This document shows, piece by piece, positions 16,908-25,515 of a stretch of DNA of 64,000 nucleotides. The DNA is taken from assembly GCA_021770615.1 (NCBI GenBank), contig JAETQR010000020.1, positions 12,011 to 76,010 of the forward strand, given 5' to 3'. This DNA comes from Lachnospiraceae bacterium (lineage in GTDB: Bacteria > Bacillota_A > Clostridia > Lachnospirales > Lachnospiraceae). The notes beneath the pieces were generated by a model. The model was not told where the DNA came from, searched no databases, and saw nothing but the letters and a program-made list of their open reading frames with translations. Within the stretch, counting starts at the first letter, position 1. Each line of letters begins with the position of its first letter. A program made the translations under genes and the position numbers.

Positions 16908-18098
16908 CTATCCCTTCAACCACCCGAGCACATTCATCTGCCTGATTCCGTTATGCGATGTCAGCGGCGTATAGTCCATCGTGAGAAGATATTTCGGATT
17001 ATGATCACGGATCGCATCCAGGGGTTTTAACTCGCGCTGCAATGTCGCCTCCTCAAGGACAGTAAGCGCCACCTGATAATATTCCATGCCCGCCTCATTG
17101 ACCGCGATAAAATCCACCTCTTCTTCCCCCATTTTTCCCACATATACTTCATAACCCCGCCGCAAAAGTTCCAGATATACGACATTTTCCAGTATATGCC
17201 CCATATCCGCAGGCTTTGTCCCAAGCAGATAATAGCGGAGCCCGATATCTGCAACATAATACTTCACCCCCGTTGACAGGTACTGCTTTCCCTTGATATC
17301 GTACCGTTCTGCCTTGTACAAAATATAGCTGTCTATGAGGGCAGAGATATAATTTTCCACGGTCGGGACACTGATCTTCTTTCCTGCCGAAGTCATTGTA
17401 TTTGCAATCTTTCTGGCAGAACAGATATTGCCAATATTATCAAAAAGAAACCGGATCACACTTTCTAACATAGCCGCATCCGTTATCTTTCTTCTGGTCA
17501 TAATGTCTTTCAACAAAATTGACGTATAGATACCCTCCAGATAAATACGGATATCCTGACTTCCCGAAAGCTCAAGCGTCCCCGGAAATGAGCTGTTTTG
17601 CAAATAATTTGCATACTGCTGTCCCAGATCCTGATTGTCCGGAAAGGCAGAAAGATATTCCCGGAATGAAAGCGGGAGCATTTTTATCTGCACATACCTT
17701 CCCGACAAAAGAGTAGCCAGTTCCCCGGACAAAAGAAAGGCATTTGAACCCGTAATATACAGATCTACATTTTTCTTTGTGTACAGCCAGTCGACTGCCT
17801 TCTCAAACTCCTCCACCTGCTGGATCTCATCCAGAAAAACATAATTCATGCCCTCTTTTGACAATCTGTCCTCAATGTAATGATAGAGTTTTTCCGCTGT
17901 GCAAATTGTCCGGAATCCGCCTTCCTCGAGATTTATGTCGAGAATCTGTGCGTTTTCCACACCTTTTTTACGCAGCTCTTCCTGATACAGCTGAAAAAGG
18001 GTCGATTTTCCACAACGCCGGATTCCTGTAACGACTTTAATGACATTCTTTTCCCGGAAATGGGACAATAATTCCAAATATTCTTTTCGTACAATCAA
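16908..18098 (-). CDS. AAA ATPase with DUF4143 domain, second member
   Basis: About 396 residues. I chose the TTG at 18098 because GGAGG lies 8 nt upstream; the ATG at 18113 overlaps that site. Walker A is GIRRCGKST and Walker B is YVFLDEIQ. The middle contains SFREYLSAF, DIMTRRK and the DUF4143-type YYVADIGLRYYLLG. The C-terminal EEEVDFIAV...EYYQVA segment keeps the Asp but lacks the ExK seen in the other member, so any nuclease-like site looks degenerate. This corresponds to the common ExoVII-like or archaeal-type ATP-binding group of unknown function. It is a monocistronic unit with its own AT-rich promoter. Confidence 0.82.
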   Translation of the reverse strand: MIVRKEYLELLSHFREKNVIKVVTGIRRCGKSTLFQLYQEELRKKGVENAQILDINLEEGGFRTICTAEKLYHYIEDRLSKEGMNYVFLDEIQQVEEFEKAVDWLYTKKNVDLYITGSNAFLLSGELATLLSGRYVQIKMLPLSFREYLSAFPDNQDLGQQYANYLQNSSFPGTLELSGSQDIRIYLEGIYTSILLKDIMTRRKITDAAMLESVIRFLFDNIGNICSARKIANTMTSAGKKISVPTVENYISALIDSYILYKAERYDIKGKQYLSTGVKYYVADIGLRYYLLGTKPADMGHILENVVYLELLRRGYEVYVGKMGEEEVDFIAVNEAGMEYYQVALTVLEEATLQRELKPLDAIRDHNPKYLLTMDYTPLTSHNGIRQMNVLGWLKG

Positions 18099-18131
18099 AA
18101 TGCTCACCTCCATCTACATTTTTATAAATTT

Positions 18132-18160
18132 ATTTTAACATTTTACCTCCATTTTGTCAA
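18132..18160 (-). promoter_or_regulatory. Promoter of second DUF4143 ATPase gene
   Basis: Minus strand TTGACA (18155-18160), 17 bp, TAAAAT (18132-18137). Two direct TTTACAAAAT repeats lie just upstream. The rest of the 18114-18284 gap is very AT-rich and holds nothing else that I can identify. Confidence 0.65.
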
Positions 18161-18271
18161 TTTTGTAAATTCAACTTTACACTTTTAATATTTTATATCA
18201 TTTTGTAAACTTATTATTCCTCTTTTTACAGATAATATTCATTTACACCTTCCATTTAGAATTATAAAAGA

Positions 18272-18335
18272 GTATAAAAAATTTCAGCCAGACAGCACAA
18301 ATTTGAACTTATTGCAAATTTACGCCGTCTGACTG
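18272..18335 (-). terminator. Terminator of the purine operon
   Basis: Minus-strand stem CAGTCAGACGGC / GCTGTCTGGCTG (with G-U pairs) continued by an inner AAATTTG / CAAATTT pairing, then TTTTTTA. It lies 40 bp after the AICAR formyltransferase stop. Confidence 0.75.
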
Positions 18336-18374
18336 GATAAATGCCGCTACCGGGCTAATGCTTCTTATTTATAA

Positions 18375-19553
18375 TTAATGATGGAACAATCTCAAACCGG
18401 TAAAGCTCATTGCAATCCCATGCCGGTTGCAGGCGTCGATCACATCCTGATCGCGAATCGAACCGCCCGGCTGTGCGATGTATTTCACACCGCTTCGGAA
18501 CGCACGCTCGATATTATCATCAAATGGGAAGAATGCATCCGAGCCAAGCGTAACATCCTTTGCATACTCTTTCAACCACGCTGCTTTTTCTTCCTTTGTA
18601 AATACCGGCGGTTTTTCAGTGAAATATTTCTCCCAACAGCCATCTGCCAGCACATCCATATAATCCTCGCCGATATAATTATCGATCGCATTGTCGCGGT
18701 CTGCACGTTTCATATCCTCTTTAAATGGAAGATTCAATACCTGCGGTGACTGACGAAGGAACCAGTTATCTGCTTTTGTTCCGGCAAGTCTCGTACAATG
18801 GATGCGGGACTGCTGCCCTGCTCCGATCCCGATCGCCTGTCCACCCTTTACAAAACATACGGAATTCGACTGGGTATATTTCAAAGTGATCATGGAAATT
18901 GCCATATCGATCTTCGCAAGTTCAGGAATCTCTTTATTTTCCGTCACAACATTACTGAAAAACTCATCGTCGATCACAAGCTCGTTGCGCCCCTGCTCAA
19001 AAGTAATGCCGAAAACCTCTTTGCGCTCGAGTTCCTTTGGCTCATAATCCGGGTCGATTTCGATGATCGCATAGCTTCCTTTTTTCTTCTCTTTCAAAAG
19101 TTCCAACGCCTCCGGCTCATACCCCGGAGCGATGATTCCATCGGAAAATTCCCGTTTAATAATCTTCGCTGTCGACACATCGCACACATCTGACAGGGAA
19201 ATAAAATCACCATAAGAAGACATGCGGTCAGCGCCTCTTGCCCTTGCATAGGCACATGCAAGCGGCGAAAGTTCTCCCAGATCATCCACCCAATAAATCT
19301 TCGCCTCTACCTCGCTGAGTGGAAGGCCCACCGCTGCACCAGCCGGGGAAACATGTTTAAAGGAAGTCGCGGCCGGATGGCCTGTCGCTTTTTTCAGTTC
19401 CCTGACTAACTGCCATCCATTGAAAGCATCCAGGAAGTTAATGTATCCCGGTTTTCCGTTTAATACCTTGATCGGTAGTTCTCCCTCTTCCATAAAAATG
19501 CGGGACGGTTTCTGATTCGGATTACATCCGTACTTTAATTCTAATTCTTTCAT
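18375..19553 (-). CDS. purH: AICAR formyltransferase (stand-alone)
   Basis: 392 residues. It transfers a formyl group from 10-formyl-tetrahydrofolate to AICAR (ZMP) to give FAICAR, the penultimate step of IMP synthesis. The sequence matches the formyltransferase part of bifunctional PurH: LKYGCNPNQKPS at the start, TSFKHVSPAGAAVG (substrate Lys-His), and GAGQQSRIHCTRLA and SDAFFPFDDN later. The N-terminal IMP cyclohydrolase domain of ordinary PurH (about 200 residues) is absent. Cyclohydrolysis is instead supplied by the PurO-type gene at 20770-21483. The start ATG follows GAAAGGAT. It is the last gene of the ZTP-riboswitch unit, separated from purO by the abiF cassette. Confidence 0.9.
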   Translation of the reverse strand: MKELELKYGCNPNQKPSRIFMEEGELPIKVLNGKPGYINFLDAFNGWQLVRELKKATGHPAATSFKHVSPAGAAVGLPLSEVEAKIYWVDDLGELSPLACAYARARGADRMSSYGDFISLSDVCDVSTAKIIKREFSDGIIAPGYEPEALELLKEKKKGSYAIIEIDPDYEPKELERKEVFGITFEQGRNELVIDDEFFSNVVTENKEIPELAKIDMAISMITLKYTQSNSVCFVKGGQAIGIGAGQQSRIHCTRLAGTKADNWFLRQSPQVLNLPFKEDMKRADRDNAIDNYIGEDYMDVLADGCWEKYFTEKPPVFTKEEKAAWLKEYAKDVTLGSDAFFPFDDNIERAFRSGVKYIAQPGGSIRDQDVIDACNRHGIAMSFTGLRLFHH

Positions 19554-19600
19554 GATTTGATTCTATCCTTTCTATAAGTATATGTATCATCAGGTACCTT

Positions 19601-20539
19601 TTAAAAATTCTTTATTTCCACCCAATTATCTGGAAACCCCATGTATTTATGCATTTGTTGTTTTTGGATCATTCTTGTCCTCGACAATAACTCGTTAAAT
19701 ATTTTTTCGAATTCCTTTATAAAATCAATGAAATTATCTTTCTCAAGCAAATATCGAAAAACAATGACAACTGCAAATAAATCGTTTTTCCCTTTTCCAT
19801 ACTGCCCCTTTTCTTTTTTTATTTTTAAGCCCATATGGATTTCTGTATCACTAATTGTTCCCTTTCTGTATTTGTAGTCATACAAACGTTCGTTATGGGC
19901 ACAAACATTTCTAACCCTGGCCAATAAATTTAGCATTTGAATGAGCATTCCTTCATTTACATAAGCAAATTCCCGGCTGATTTTACTCTGGATTCCTGGT
20001 TGTAAAAAACTGTACAATTTAGAAACAGTACCGAGCGTTATTGCCTTCATCATCACCCATAGTGGTACATTCCCATACTTTTCCTTCTGATACCTTATGT
20101 ACACATAATTATCAGGGTGATTTATTATGTGAGAAATTTTATTTACCAGCTTATTTATCTCTTCCTGCATTTTGTCTGTATAATTAAAATTTGTTACATT
20201 CATATACTGACCCTGATCTTCGCCATATTTTTTACAAAAAGAGTATGAAATCAAAGACTTTATATGCTTTTCTATCTTTAGTATATACCTTAGGATCAAC
20301 GCTCGCAGTTTATCATCAAAGCAATAGAGGGCATAGATATCTTCTATGGTTACATTAGCTTTATATTTTCCGTCTTTCCTCTTAAACGGCTCCTTGTAAC
20401 CAGATATTAGATCAAAATAACTATATTTCTTTAGCAGCCATATCACATACTCTTCATCTTCTATTTTTAGTTCTTTATCTTTTAACTTTTTTACCTGCTG
20501 TTTATACGTTAAAAATGGCTTTTCTTTCATGTTTGTCAC
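19601..20539 (-). CDS. Abi_2 family (AbiF/AbiD-like) HEPN abortive-infection protein
   Basis: 313 residues from GTG 20539, which sits 7 nt after GGAGG; the ATG three codons later is too far from it. The N-terminus has LTYKQQVKKLKDKELKIEDE and LIS-GYKEPF, typical of Abi_2. The region IEKHIKSLISY and the C-terminal RNVCAHNERLYDY give the R-N-xxx-H motif of HEPN ribonucleases. Known AbiD/AbiF proteins from lactococcal plasmids block phage growth, and HEPN proteins of this group are thought to cut RNA. A strong promoter and a structured leader precede the gene. It interrupts the purO-purH operon with only 47 bp to purH, which points to an acquired defence cassette. Confidence 0.85.
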   Translation of the reverse strand: MTNMKEKPFLTYKQQVKKLKDKELKIEDEEYVIWLLKKYSYFDLISGYKEPFKRKDGKYKANVTIEDIYALYCFDDKLRALILRYILKIEKHIKSLISYSFCKKYGEDQGQYMNVTNFNYTDKMQEEINKLVNKISHIINHPDNYVYIRYQKEKYGNVPLWVMMKAITLGTVSKLYSFLQPGIQSKISREFAYVNEGMLIQMLNLLARVRNVCAHNERLYDYKYRKGTISDTEIHMGLKIKKEKGQYGKGKNDLFAVVIVFRYLLEKDNFIDFIKEFEKIFNELLSRTRMIQKQQMHKYMGFPDNWVEIKNF

Positions 20540-20551
20540 TATTATTCCTCC

Positions 20552-20620
20552 AAATGAAAAGACTCCCGCAGGAGCCTTCTCTAGGTTGCAGTCCTCACAA
20601 GTTTCTGCAACACGATCACT
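20552..20620 (-). ncRNA. Structured leader RNA of the abiF class
   Basis: The predicted transcript, starting near 20620, contains hairpin 1 GTTGCAG / CTGCAAC (arms at 20605-20611 and 20585-20591) with a 13-nt loop ACTTGTGAGGA-type. Hairpin 2 has an 11-bp stem GAGAAGGCTCC / GGAGTCTTTTC (20571-20581 and 20556-20566, two G-U pairs) around a TGCG loop. It ends just before the AbiF ribosome binding site. An abiF RNA motif upstream of Abi_2 genes is known; I assign this copy from layout and from memory of that motif, not from a covariance search. Confidence 0.65.
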
Positions 20621-20626
20621 GATGAC

Positions 20627-20655
20627 AATATACCCTAAAAAGCTCATTTTGTCAA
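20627..20655 (-). promoter_or_regulatory. Strong promoter of the abiF RNA and gene
   Basis: Minus strand TTGACA (20650-20655), exactly 17 bp, TATATT (20627-20632). It is a near-consensus promoter inside the purine operon, giving the defence cassette its own transcription. Confidence 0.75.
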
Positions 20656-20769
20656 GTCCTTTGATACATTTTCACCAGTAATACATATTATATGCTGTAT
20701 TCTGCGCTTTTATGTGCTAAAATCAACGTATCAGCTAAAAGCCTGGCTTAAGCCACTCCGGTCTGTATG

Positions 20770-21483
20770 TTATTTATTTTTATTCACAATCTTTGACTCA
20801 TACTCGCCTGTCGCAATATCAATATAGCGCACAAAAAGAGATACTTTATTTTCCTCATTCAGACTGTTCCAGAGCTGATCTGTAAAAGCTTCCATGTCAT
20901 CCGGTATTTCCACAAGCTTTGGCTCACCCTCAAAACTCGGAAGCGGATCCCCATCACACATATAAGTATGTAAGAAATGTCCCTCACCGCTGGCAGGATT
21001 GCTGTAGGCAAATGTGTAACGGTTGCAGGCATCCGGATTTCCATTGTTACTTTTCAGGATCGACATGGCATAATTATAACTGCCATCCTCGACATGCATG
21101 ATCCCGGAAATACGTGGTGTATAATTCGGACCATCCGGCTCAAATTCTCTCGTTCGGAGCGCCTGTTCAAAGGTCTGTTGTTTGTCCATCAATTCATAGA
21201 TCGTATCGGTCTGATCCCCATTCGTCACGATCGTCTTATTACCAAGGACACGGACCGGTGCATAAATGATAAGACTTGGATCACTGAGTTTCGACGGATC
21301 AAATGCCTGGGTACGGATTCCTTCTCCGTCCTCTACAAAAATACGGTTTCGGCTGTTTTCACTGCGCCCCATGATAAAATAAGCTGTCACCGCATATTTC
21401 CCATTTGGGGATTTCCCGATCACGATCCCACGTCCCGGATACGCATTTTCCTTCAGTTCCTTTTCCAGTGATAATTTCTGCAT
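20770..21483 (-). CDS. purO: IMP cyclohydrolase, PurO type
   Basis: 237 residues from ATG 21483, chosen because AAGGAGAG lies 7-8 nt upstream. It closes the ring of FAICAR to form IMP, the last step of de novo purine synthesis. The sequence shows the PurO/IMP_cyclohyd signature: YPGRGIVIGKSPNGKYAVTAYFIMGRSENSRNR near 15-47, then VTNGDQTDTI, and NYTPRISG with CNRYTFAYS further on. PurO was first described in archaea, and the Clostridia version is often encoded beside a stand-alone AICAR formyltransferase, as here. Expression is probably controlled by the ZTP riboswitch upstream, which senses the substrate-side intermediate. Confidence 0.88.
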   Translation of the reverse strand: MQKLSLEKELKENAYPGRGIVIGKSPNGKYAVTAYFIMGRSENSRNRIFVEDGEGIRTQAFDPSKLSDPSLIIYAPVRVLGNKTIVTNGDQTDTIYELMDKQQTFEQALRTREFEPDGPNYTPRISGIMHVEDGSYNYAMSILKSNNGNPDACNRYTFAYSNPASGEGHFLHTYMCDGDPLPSFEGEPKLVEIPDDMEAFTDQLWNSLNEENKVSLFVRYIDIATGEYESKIVNKNK

Positions 21484-21599
21484 AAGCTCTCTCCTTTTCT
21501 TTTTGTTTACCTGCATCGTTTTCCGCATCTGGATGACATAACGATCAGGTAGCTCAGTCATGTCATCCCATATATAACAAGGCAGAAACAGCTACAGCC

Positions 21600-21746
21600 G
21601 GCTGCCTGAACGCAGAATGACACGTTTTATGCATCATTCTGCTGCCCAGGCGGTCGGCTGCTATATACGATCATTGCTTATTTGTCTGATGATCCAGACT
21701 ACCATACTCCCCGTAGGTTCTCCTACTTTTCCGCCAGTCATATGGT
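21600..21746 (-). ncRNA. ZTP (ZMP) riboswitch
   Basis: The minus strand shows P1 ACCATA / TATGGT (21741-21746 and 21701-21706) and the invariant GACTGGCGGAA (21729-21739). An inner hairpin is GTAGG / CCTAC with GAGAA-type loop. A variable linker follows, then the second subdomain CCGACCGCCTGGGCA (about 21643-21657). This is the pfl/ZTP aptamer. A hairpin GCAGAATGA / TCATTCTGC (21634-21642 and 21612-21620) follows, then a second possible stem AGGCAG / CTGCCT. No clear T run follows the first hairpin, so the switching mechanism is uncertain. The aptamer binds ZMP/ZTP, which accumulate when 10-formyl-THF is short, fitting its place before IMP cyclohydrolase. Confidence 0.88.
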
Positions 21747-21802
21747 TTGTTACATTAAGCATATAATATTTTGGGCTGGATTTCAACCCCAAATTTTTAT
21801 AC

Positions 21803-24220
21803 TCACACCTGGAGCACATTCCCTCCGAGCATTTCCCCAAATGCCGGATCGCATGTCACATAGATCACCTGGTATTTTTCCGAAAACTTTCTCAAAAGTT
21901 CCGCTGCCGCTTTCCGGCGCACCGGATCCATATCAATCAGCGTATCATCAAAGACCGCAAAACCACTTCTGTCCCCATACAGGTTTTCCAGTACGGCAAG
22001 ACGGAACGCAAGGGAAACGGTCTCTTTCGTCCCTTCTGATAGAAGCCGGTAATTTATGATATTTCCATTGCTGATGATGCCCAGATCGAGGTTATCTTCA
22101 TCCGTCCTCACCTTAACTCTTCCCCCGGTTAATATCTCAAGATATCTCTCTGTATTTTCGAGTATATCCGCAGACGGACTTTTTTCCATGCTTTCTCTTG
22201 TCTTTTCAAATACAGACTGAATGTGCTTCCAGTGGCTGCAGAGTTCTTTATTTTTCTCAAATTCCTCTCCGGCATATTTATATTCCAGTTCGATTTCCTC
22301 AAATGTCCGGTCGGGAAGATTCTTCTCACACTGGATAAACGCTGTCTCTTTTTGTCTCTTAATCGTCTCTGCCTCTTCCTGCTTTTCCCTGAAATCTTTT
22401 TCCGCCTGCCCGGCGTCTTCGATCTGCATATATTTTTCGGGAATTTGCTGAAGCTTCCGGATTTCAGTCCGGATCGCCTGCAATTTTTCCTGAAGCCCGC
22501 ATATCCTCTGTTCCAGGTCTTCCGGAGAACTGTATTTTTCCTTTAATACCCTTAACTCTGCCCTCAGGCTTCCTATCATCTCATCTTCATGCCCTGCCAC
22601 AAAATCTTCTCCGCCTATTCCGCAAATATCCTGTTCAATTTCAGAGACACCCCGGCTTACGCCGGCGCAGGCTTCCGTATACGCCTGTTCGATCTCTTCC
22701 TCTGTCTGCTCTCCGATAAATTCCCCCAGCGCTGCTTCCATACTCCGGATCTCAGAACGTATCTCCTCACAACGTTCATACTCGTCTTTCAGCATTTCCA
22801 TTTCCAGGATTCCATAAGAAGCCAGTATCGCCTTTTGTTCTTCCGCACGTCTTTCATACTCAACACGCACTATATCCATGTCAACGTCCTTCGGAGAAAG
22901 TTCCAGATGCATCACCTCCGGTATCTCGACCCGAAATGGCTCATCTACCTCAAATTCTCCCCCCTCCACATTTACCGGACGGTTGTCTGCGCCCTGGCGG
23001 ATCTTTACAAGCAGATCAGGTCTTACCTCAATCTTTCCCGTTAACTCCGCCATCCCTTTTATAGATGCTTTCATTCTCCCAAGTTCGTTGGCGCAAAGCA
23101 ACGCCCGGTCATACTCCTCTTTTGGTATATCATGCGCATCTTTTAACTTTAGGCGCAGATCCTCTATCTTTTTTTCATATTCTTCCAGTTTCTCATACCT
23201 TTCTTTTGCCAAAGAAAACGTCTTTGCCACTTCAAGCTCGCTTTTCAAGCAGGTGATCGTCTCATACTTCTCAGAGGTCTCCGGCCATTTCTTTTTTGCG
23301 TCCACACATTCCTTAAGATCATTTTCATATGTGCCGGACAACTCCTCCTTCGTCTTCCTGCTATCAATATCCTGCTGGTATTTCAGGTATTCCTTAAGCT
23401 CCTGTTCTGCTCTAAAAAGCTGTTCTTTCGCCTCCTCAAATTCCTTTTCCGCCTGCTCATAGGCGTATTCGGCCTCTTTGGCCTGTTCCTTTTCCCTCTC
23501 CTTGTCTGTCATATCATAATAACTTTGTAAAATCTTTCCTACATTTTTTTCCCATCTCCCGCCACCCACTTTTGATTTTCGTTTTGGACGATCCATCCCG
23601 CTGTCCCAGTTATTTTCATATTCTGCGATCCGCTCCCCGATCTTCTCTCCAAGTTCTTCGATCGATACACCATCCAGTTCCATGACTGCCTGTGTCACCC
23701 TTGAAGCAAGCTCCACTTTTGCTTCCTTCACACCGTTGTCTTCCGCAGATTGGAGAATGCCCTTTAAAATGCGCTCTTTTTCTCTCTGACTGGAAAAAAC
23801 AAGATTTCGGTATACCGCCTGTCCAAATTCCAATTCGGCCCGCATCGTCTCCTGCACATTTTTCTTTGACTTTATGACAGCACCACCGACTTTTTTCAGG
23901 CGGCAGCTTCCGTCTTCTTCAAGAGACCACTCCTTTGTTATCGTATAGTCTCCGGACTCCGAGCCAAACATCACCCGGCCATCAATACTATCTCCTGAAA
24001 AACCATCTACACGCCGGGCGGGCATATATGTATCAAAAAACTCTTTCTTCTCATTTCTCTTTAAGTCCACATCTGTATTCAGTACATGATAGATCAAATC
24101 GATCATCGTCGTTTTTCCACTTTCATTTGCACCGACGATAACATTCATGTGTTCATCCAGTTCATATTCCCGGTCTGTTATCCCGGCAAACTGTTCACAG
24201 CCAAATTTTTTTAATATCAA
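21803..24220 (-). CDS. SbcC/Rad50-like (YhaN-type) AAA ATPase
   Basis: 805 residues from TTG 24220, which is 8 nt after GGAG; a GTG three codons upstream overlaps that site. The N-terminal Walker A (VGANESGKTTM) and C-terminal signature (LSEGTKETVSLAFRLA) with Walker B/D-loop (FAVFDDTLIDMD) are ABC-type ATPase halves. They flank about 500 residues of Glu/Lys-rich coiled coil. No CxxC zinc hook is obvious in the middle, so it differs from true SbcC/Rad50 and is more like YhaN. It pairs with the nuclease gene directly upstream. Together they probably process DNA ends during repair, as in YhaO-YhaN or SbcDC complexes. Confidence 0.82.
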   Translation of the reverse strand: MILKKFGCEQFAGITDREYELDEHMNVIVGANESGKTTMIDLIYHVLNTDVDLKRNEKKEFFDTYMPARRVDGFSGDSIDGRVMFGSESGDYTITKEWSLEEDGSCRLKKVGGAVIKSKKNVQETMRAELEFGQAVYRNLVFSSQREKERILKGILQSAEDNGVKEAKVELASRVTQAVMELDGVSIEELGEKIGERIAEYENNWDSGMDRPKRKSKVGGGRWEKNVGKILQSYYDMTDKEREKEQAKEAEYAYEQAEKEFEEAKEQLFRAEQELKEYLKYQQDIDSRKTKEELSGTYENDLKECVDAKKKWPETSEKYETITCLKSELEVAKTFSLAKERYEKLEEYEKKIEDLRLKLKDAHDIPKEEYDRALLCANELGRMKASIKGMAELTGKIEVRPDLLVKIRQGADNRPVNVEGGEFEVDEPFRVEIPEVMHLELSPKDVDMDIVRVEYERRAEEQKAILASYGILEMEMLKDEYERCEEIRSEIRSMEAALGEFIGEQTEEEIEQAYTEACAGVSRGVSEIEQDICGIGGEDFVAGHEDEMIGSLRAELRVLKEKYSSPEDLEQRICGLQEKLQAIRTEIRKLQQIPEKYMQIEDAGQAEKDFREKQEEAETIKRQKETAFIQCEKNLPDRTFEEIELEYKYAGEEFEKNKELCSHWKHIQSVFEKTRESMEKSPSADILENTERYLEILTGGRVKVRTDEDNLDLGIISNGNIINYRLLSEGTKETVSLAFRLAVLENLYGDRSGFAVFDDTLIDMDPVRRKAAAELLRKFSEKYQVIYVTCDPAFGEMLGGNVLQV

Positions 24221-24239
24221 ACGTTTCACTCCATTTCTG

Positions 24240-25376
24240 CTATTTCGCTTCTTCTTTCCTTATTTCCCGAACGAGGTCATAGGCCATCTGCAGCTCTGTA
24301 CCATCTTCTGTCAGGCCAAGTAAAAATTTTGCCGGAAAGGATATCCCTGCAAATTCATTTTCAATCTTCTCTTTTGTAATACGTTCACTGAGTTCATCAT
24401 CCCGTATCTCAAAACTGAGAAACTCCTGTCTGGTCTCATGATAGATCGCTCCTCTTCCCTCATAATCCTCCGTACTGCAGCTTCCGCTGAGCGTCATTCT
24501 GACGATAGCATCTTTCCGGATGATCCCTTTCAGGCTTTCGGTCATCTGCTCCCGCAGGAAACCTTCCTTTATTTTCAGTTTTTTATCATAATACCGGATC
24601 CGCCCACTCACAAATCTCTTTGCCCTCACTTTTTTCTCCTCATCCAACCGGATCAGGAATCCATTTCCCTCCGTCCGACAGCTAAGATCCGTCTGCTCAT
24701 GCGTCCCTGCATTAAAAATGCGGTGTCCCTCTGTATATTCCTCACACGATATATTTTCCGGCCAGGTTATATGGGTATGGCCGATCAGCCACACATCTAC
24801 CGGAATCTCATTTAGTTCCCGTTCTTCCATAAGAAAATATTCATTGTTCATATCCGGGGTAATTCCCTGAATCGCCCCATGAGCAATTCCAATGTTATAT
24901 ACAGCAGGATCCATCTTCTCTTCCCGGATCCATTCCAGATTATTTGTCGTCGAATGCTTACTCTGGCACATAGCCGGATAGATCACTGCCCGGTTTCCAT
25001 CTTCTGTTTCAAATTCATAGGTACGAAATTCATTTAAAACGCAAATATGAGGCTTGTCCTGAATGCTGTCCTGAAAATCTTCCCATAACTTTACATCCCC
25101 GGAATAATAATCATGATTCCCCGGAAGCACAAGTACCTTTCCTTCAAATTCACCAAGGATCTCTGTCACCGTTCGGATCACCTTTTTGGATATCCCTGAG
25201 AACCGGTGAAAAAGATCCCCGGCTACCACAAAAAACTCGCAGTTATTTTCATTTGCATATAAAACCATCCTTTTCAGACTGTCAAGACGGCTCTGTTTTA
25301 ATTCATCTTTAATTTCATCATATCTGTCAAACATAAGCCCGATATGATTATCACCCGTTAAAAATATATTCAGCAT
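24240..25376 (-). CDS. SbcD/Mre11-like (YhaO-type) metallophosphoesterase
   Basis: 378 residues with AGGGAG just before the ATG. Metal-binding motifs of calcineurin-like phosphoesterases are in place: GDNHIG (the first Asp/His), VAGDLFHR, LPGNHDYYSG, IAHGAI and GHTHI. The C-terminal 130 residues form a capping and partner-binding region. Members are Mn-dependent exo/endonucleases that act with an ABC-type ATPase on broken DNA. The ATPase gene starts about 20 bp downstream, so they are translated as a pair. Divergent from a Yip1-like membrane protein gene. Confidence 0.85.
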   Translation of the reverse strand: MLNIFLTGDNHIGLMFDRYDEIKDELKQSRLDSLKRMVLYANENNCEFFVVAGDLFHRFSGISKKVIRTVTEILGEFEGKVLVLPGNHDYYSGDVKLWEDFQDSIQDKPHICVLNEFRTYEFETEDGNRAVIYPAMCQSKHSTTNNLEWIREEKMDPAVYNIGIAHGAIQGITPDMNNEYFLMEERELNEIPVDVWLIGHTHITWPENISCEEYTEGHRIFNAGTHEQTDLSCRTEGNGFLIRLDEEKKVRAKRFVSGRIRYYDKKLKIKEGFLREQMTESLKGIIRKDAIVRMTLSGSCSTEDYEGRGAIYHETRQEFLSFEIRDDELSERITKEKIENEFAGISFPAKFLLGLTEDGTELQMAYDLVREIRKEEAK

Positions 25377-25451
25377 TTTCTCCCTGCTTTCTTTTTTATA
25401 CCTATTATAATTGATTTCTATACGAATTTACAACTCCTTCTTGCATTTTAC

Positions 25452-25481
25452 TTGCTGATCCCGACTTATATATGCTATAAT
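25452..25481 (+). promoter_or_regulatory. Promoter of the Yip1-like gene pair
   Basis: TTGCTG (25452-25457), 18 bp, TATAAT (25476-25481), with a short leader and AAGGAGG before the ATG at 25516. Confidence 0.65.
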
Positions 25482-25515
25482 ATGAAATATAATTTTTAAG
25501 GAGGATATATTTATT

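Noticed and set aside
21803..24220. True Rad50/SbcC with zinc hook
   Set aside because: I could not see a CxxC in the middle of the coiled coil, so I named it SbcC-like (YhaN-type).
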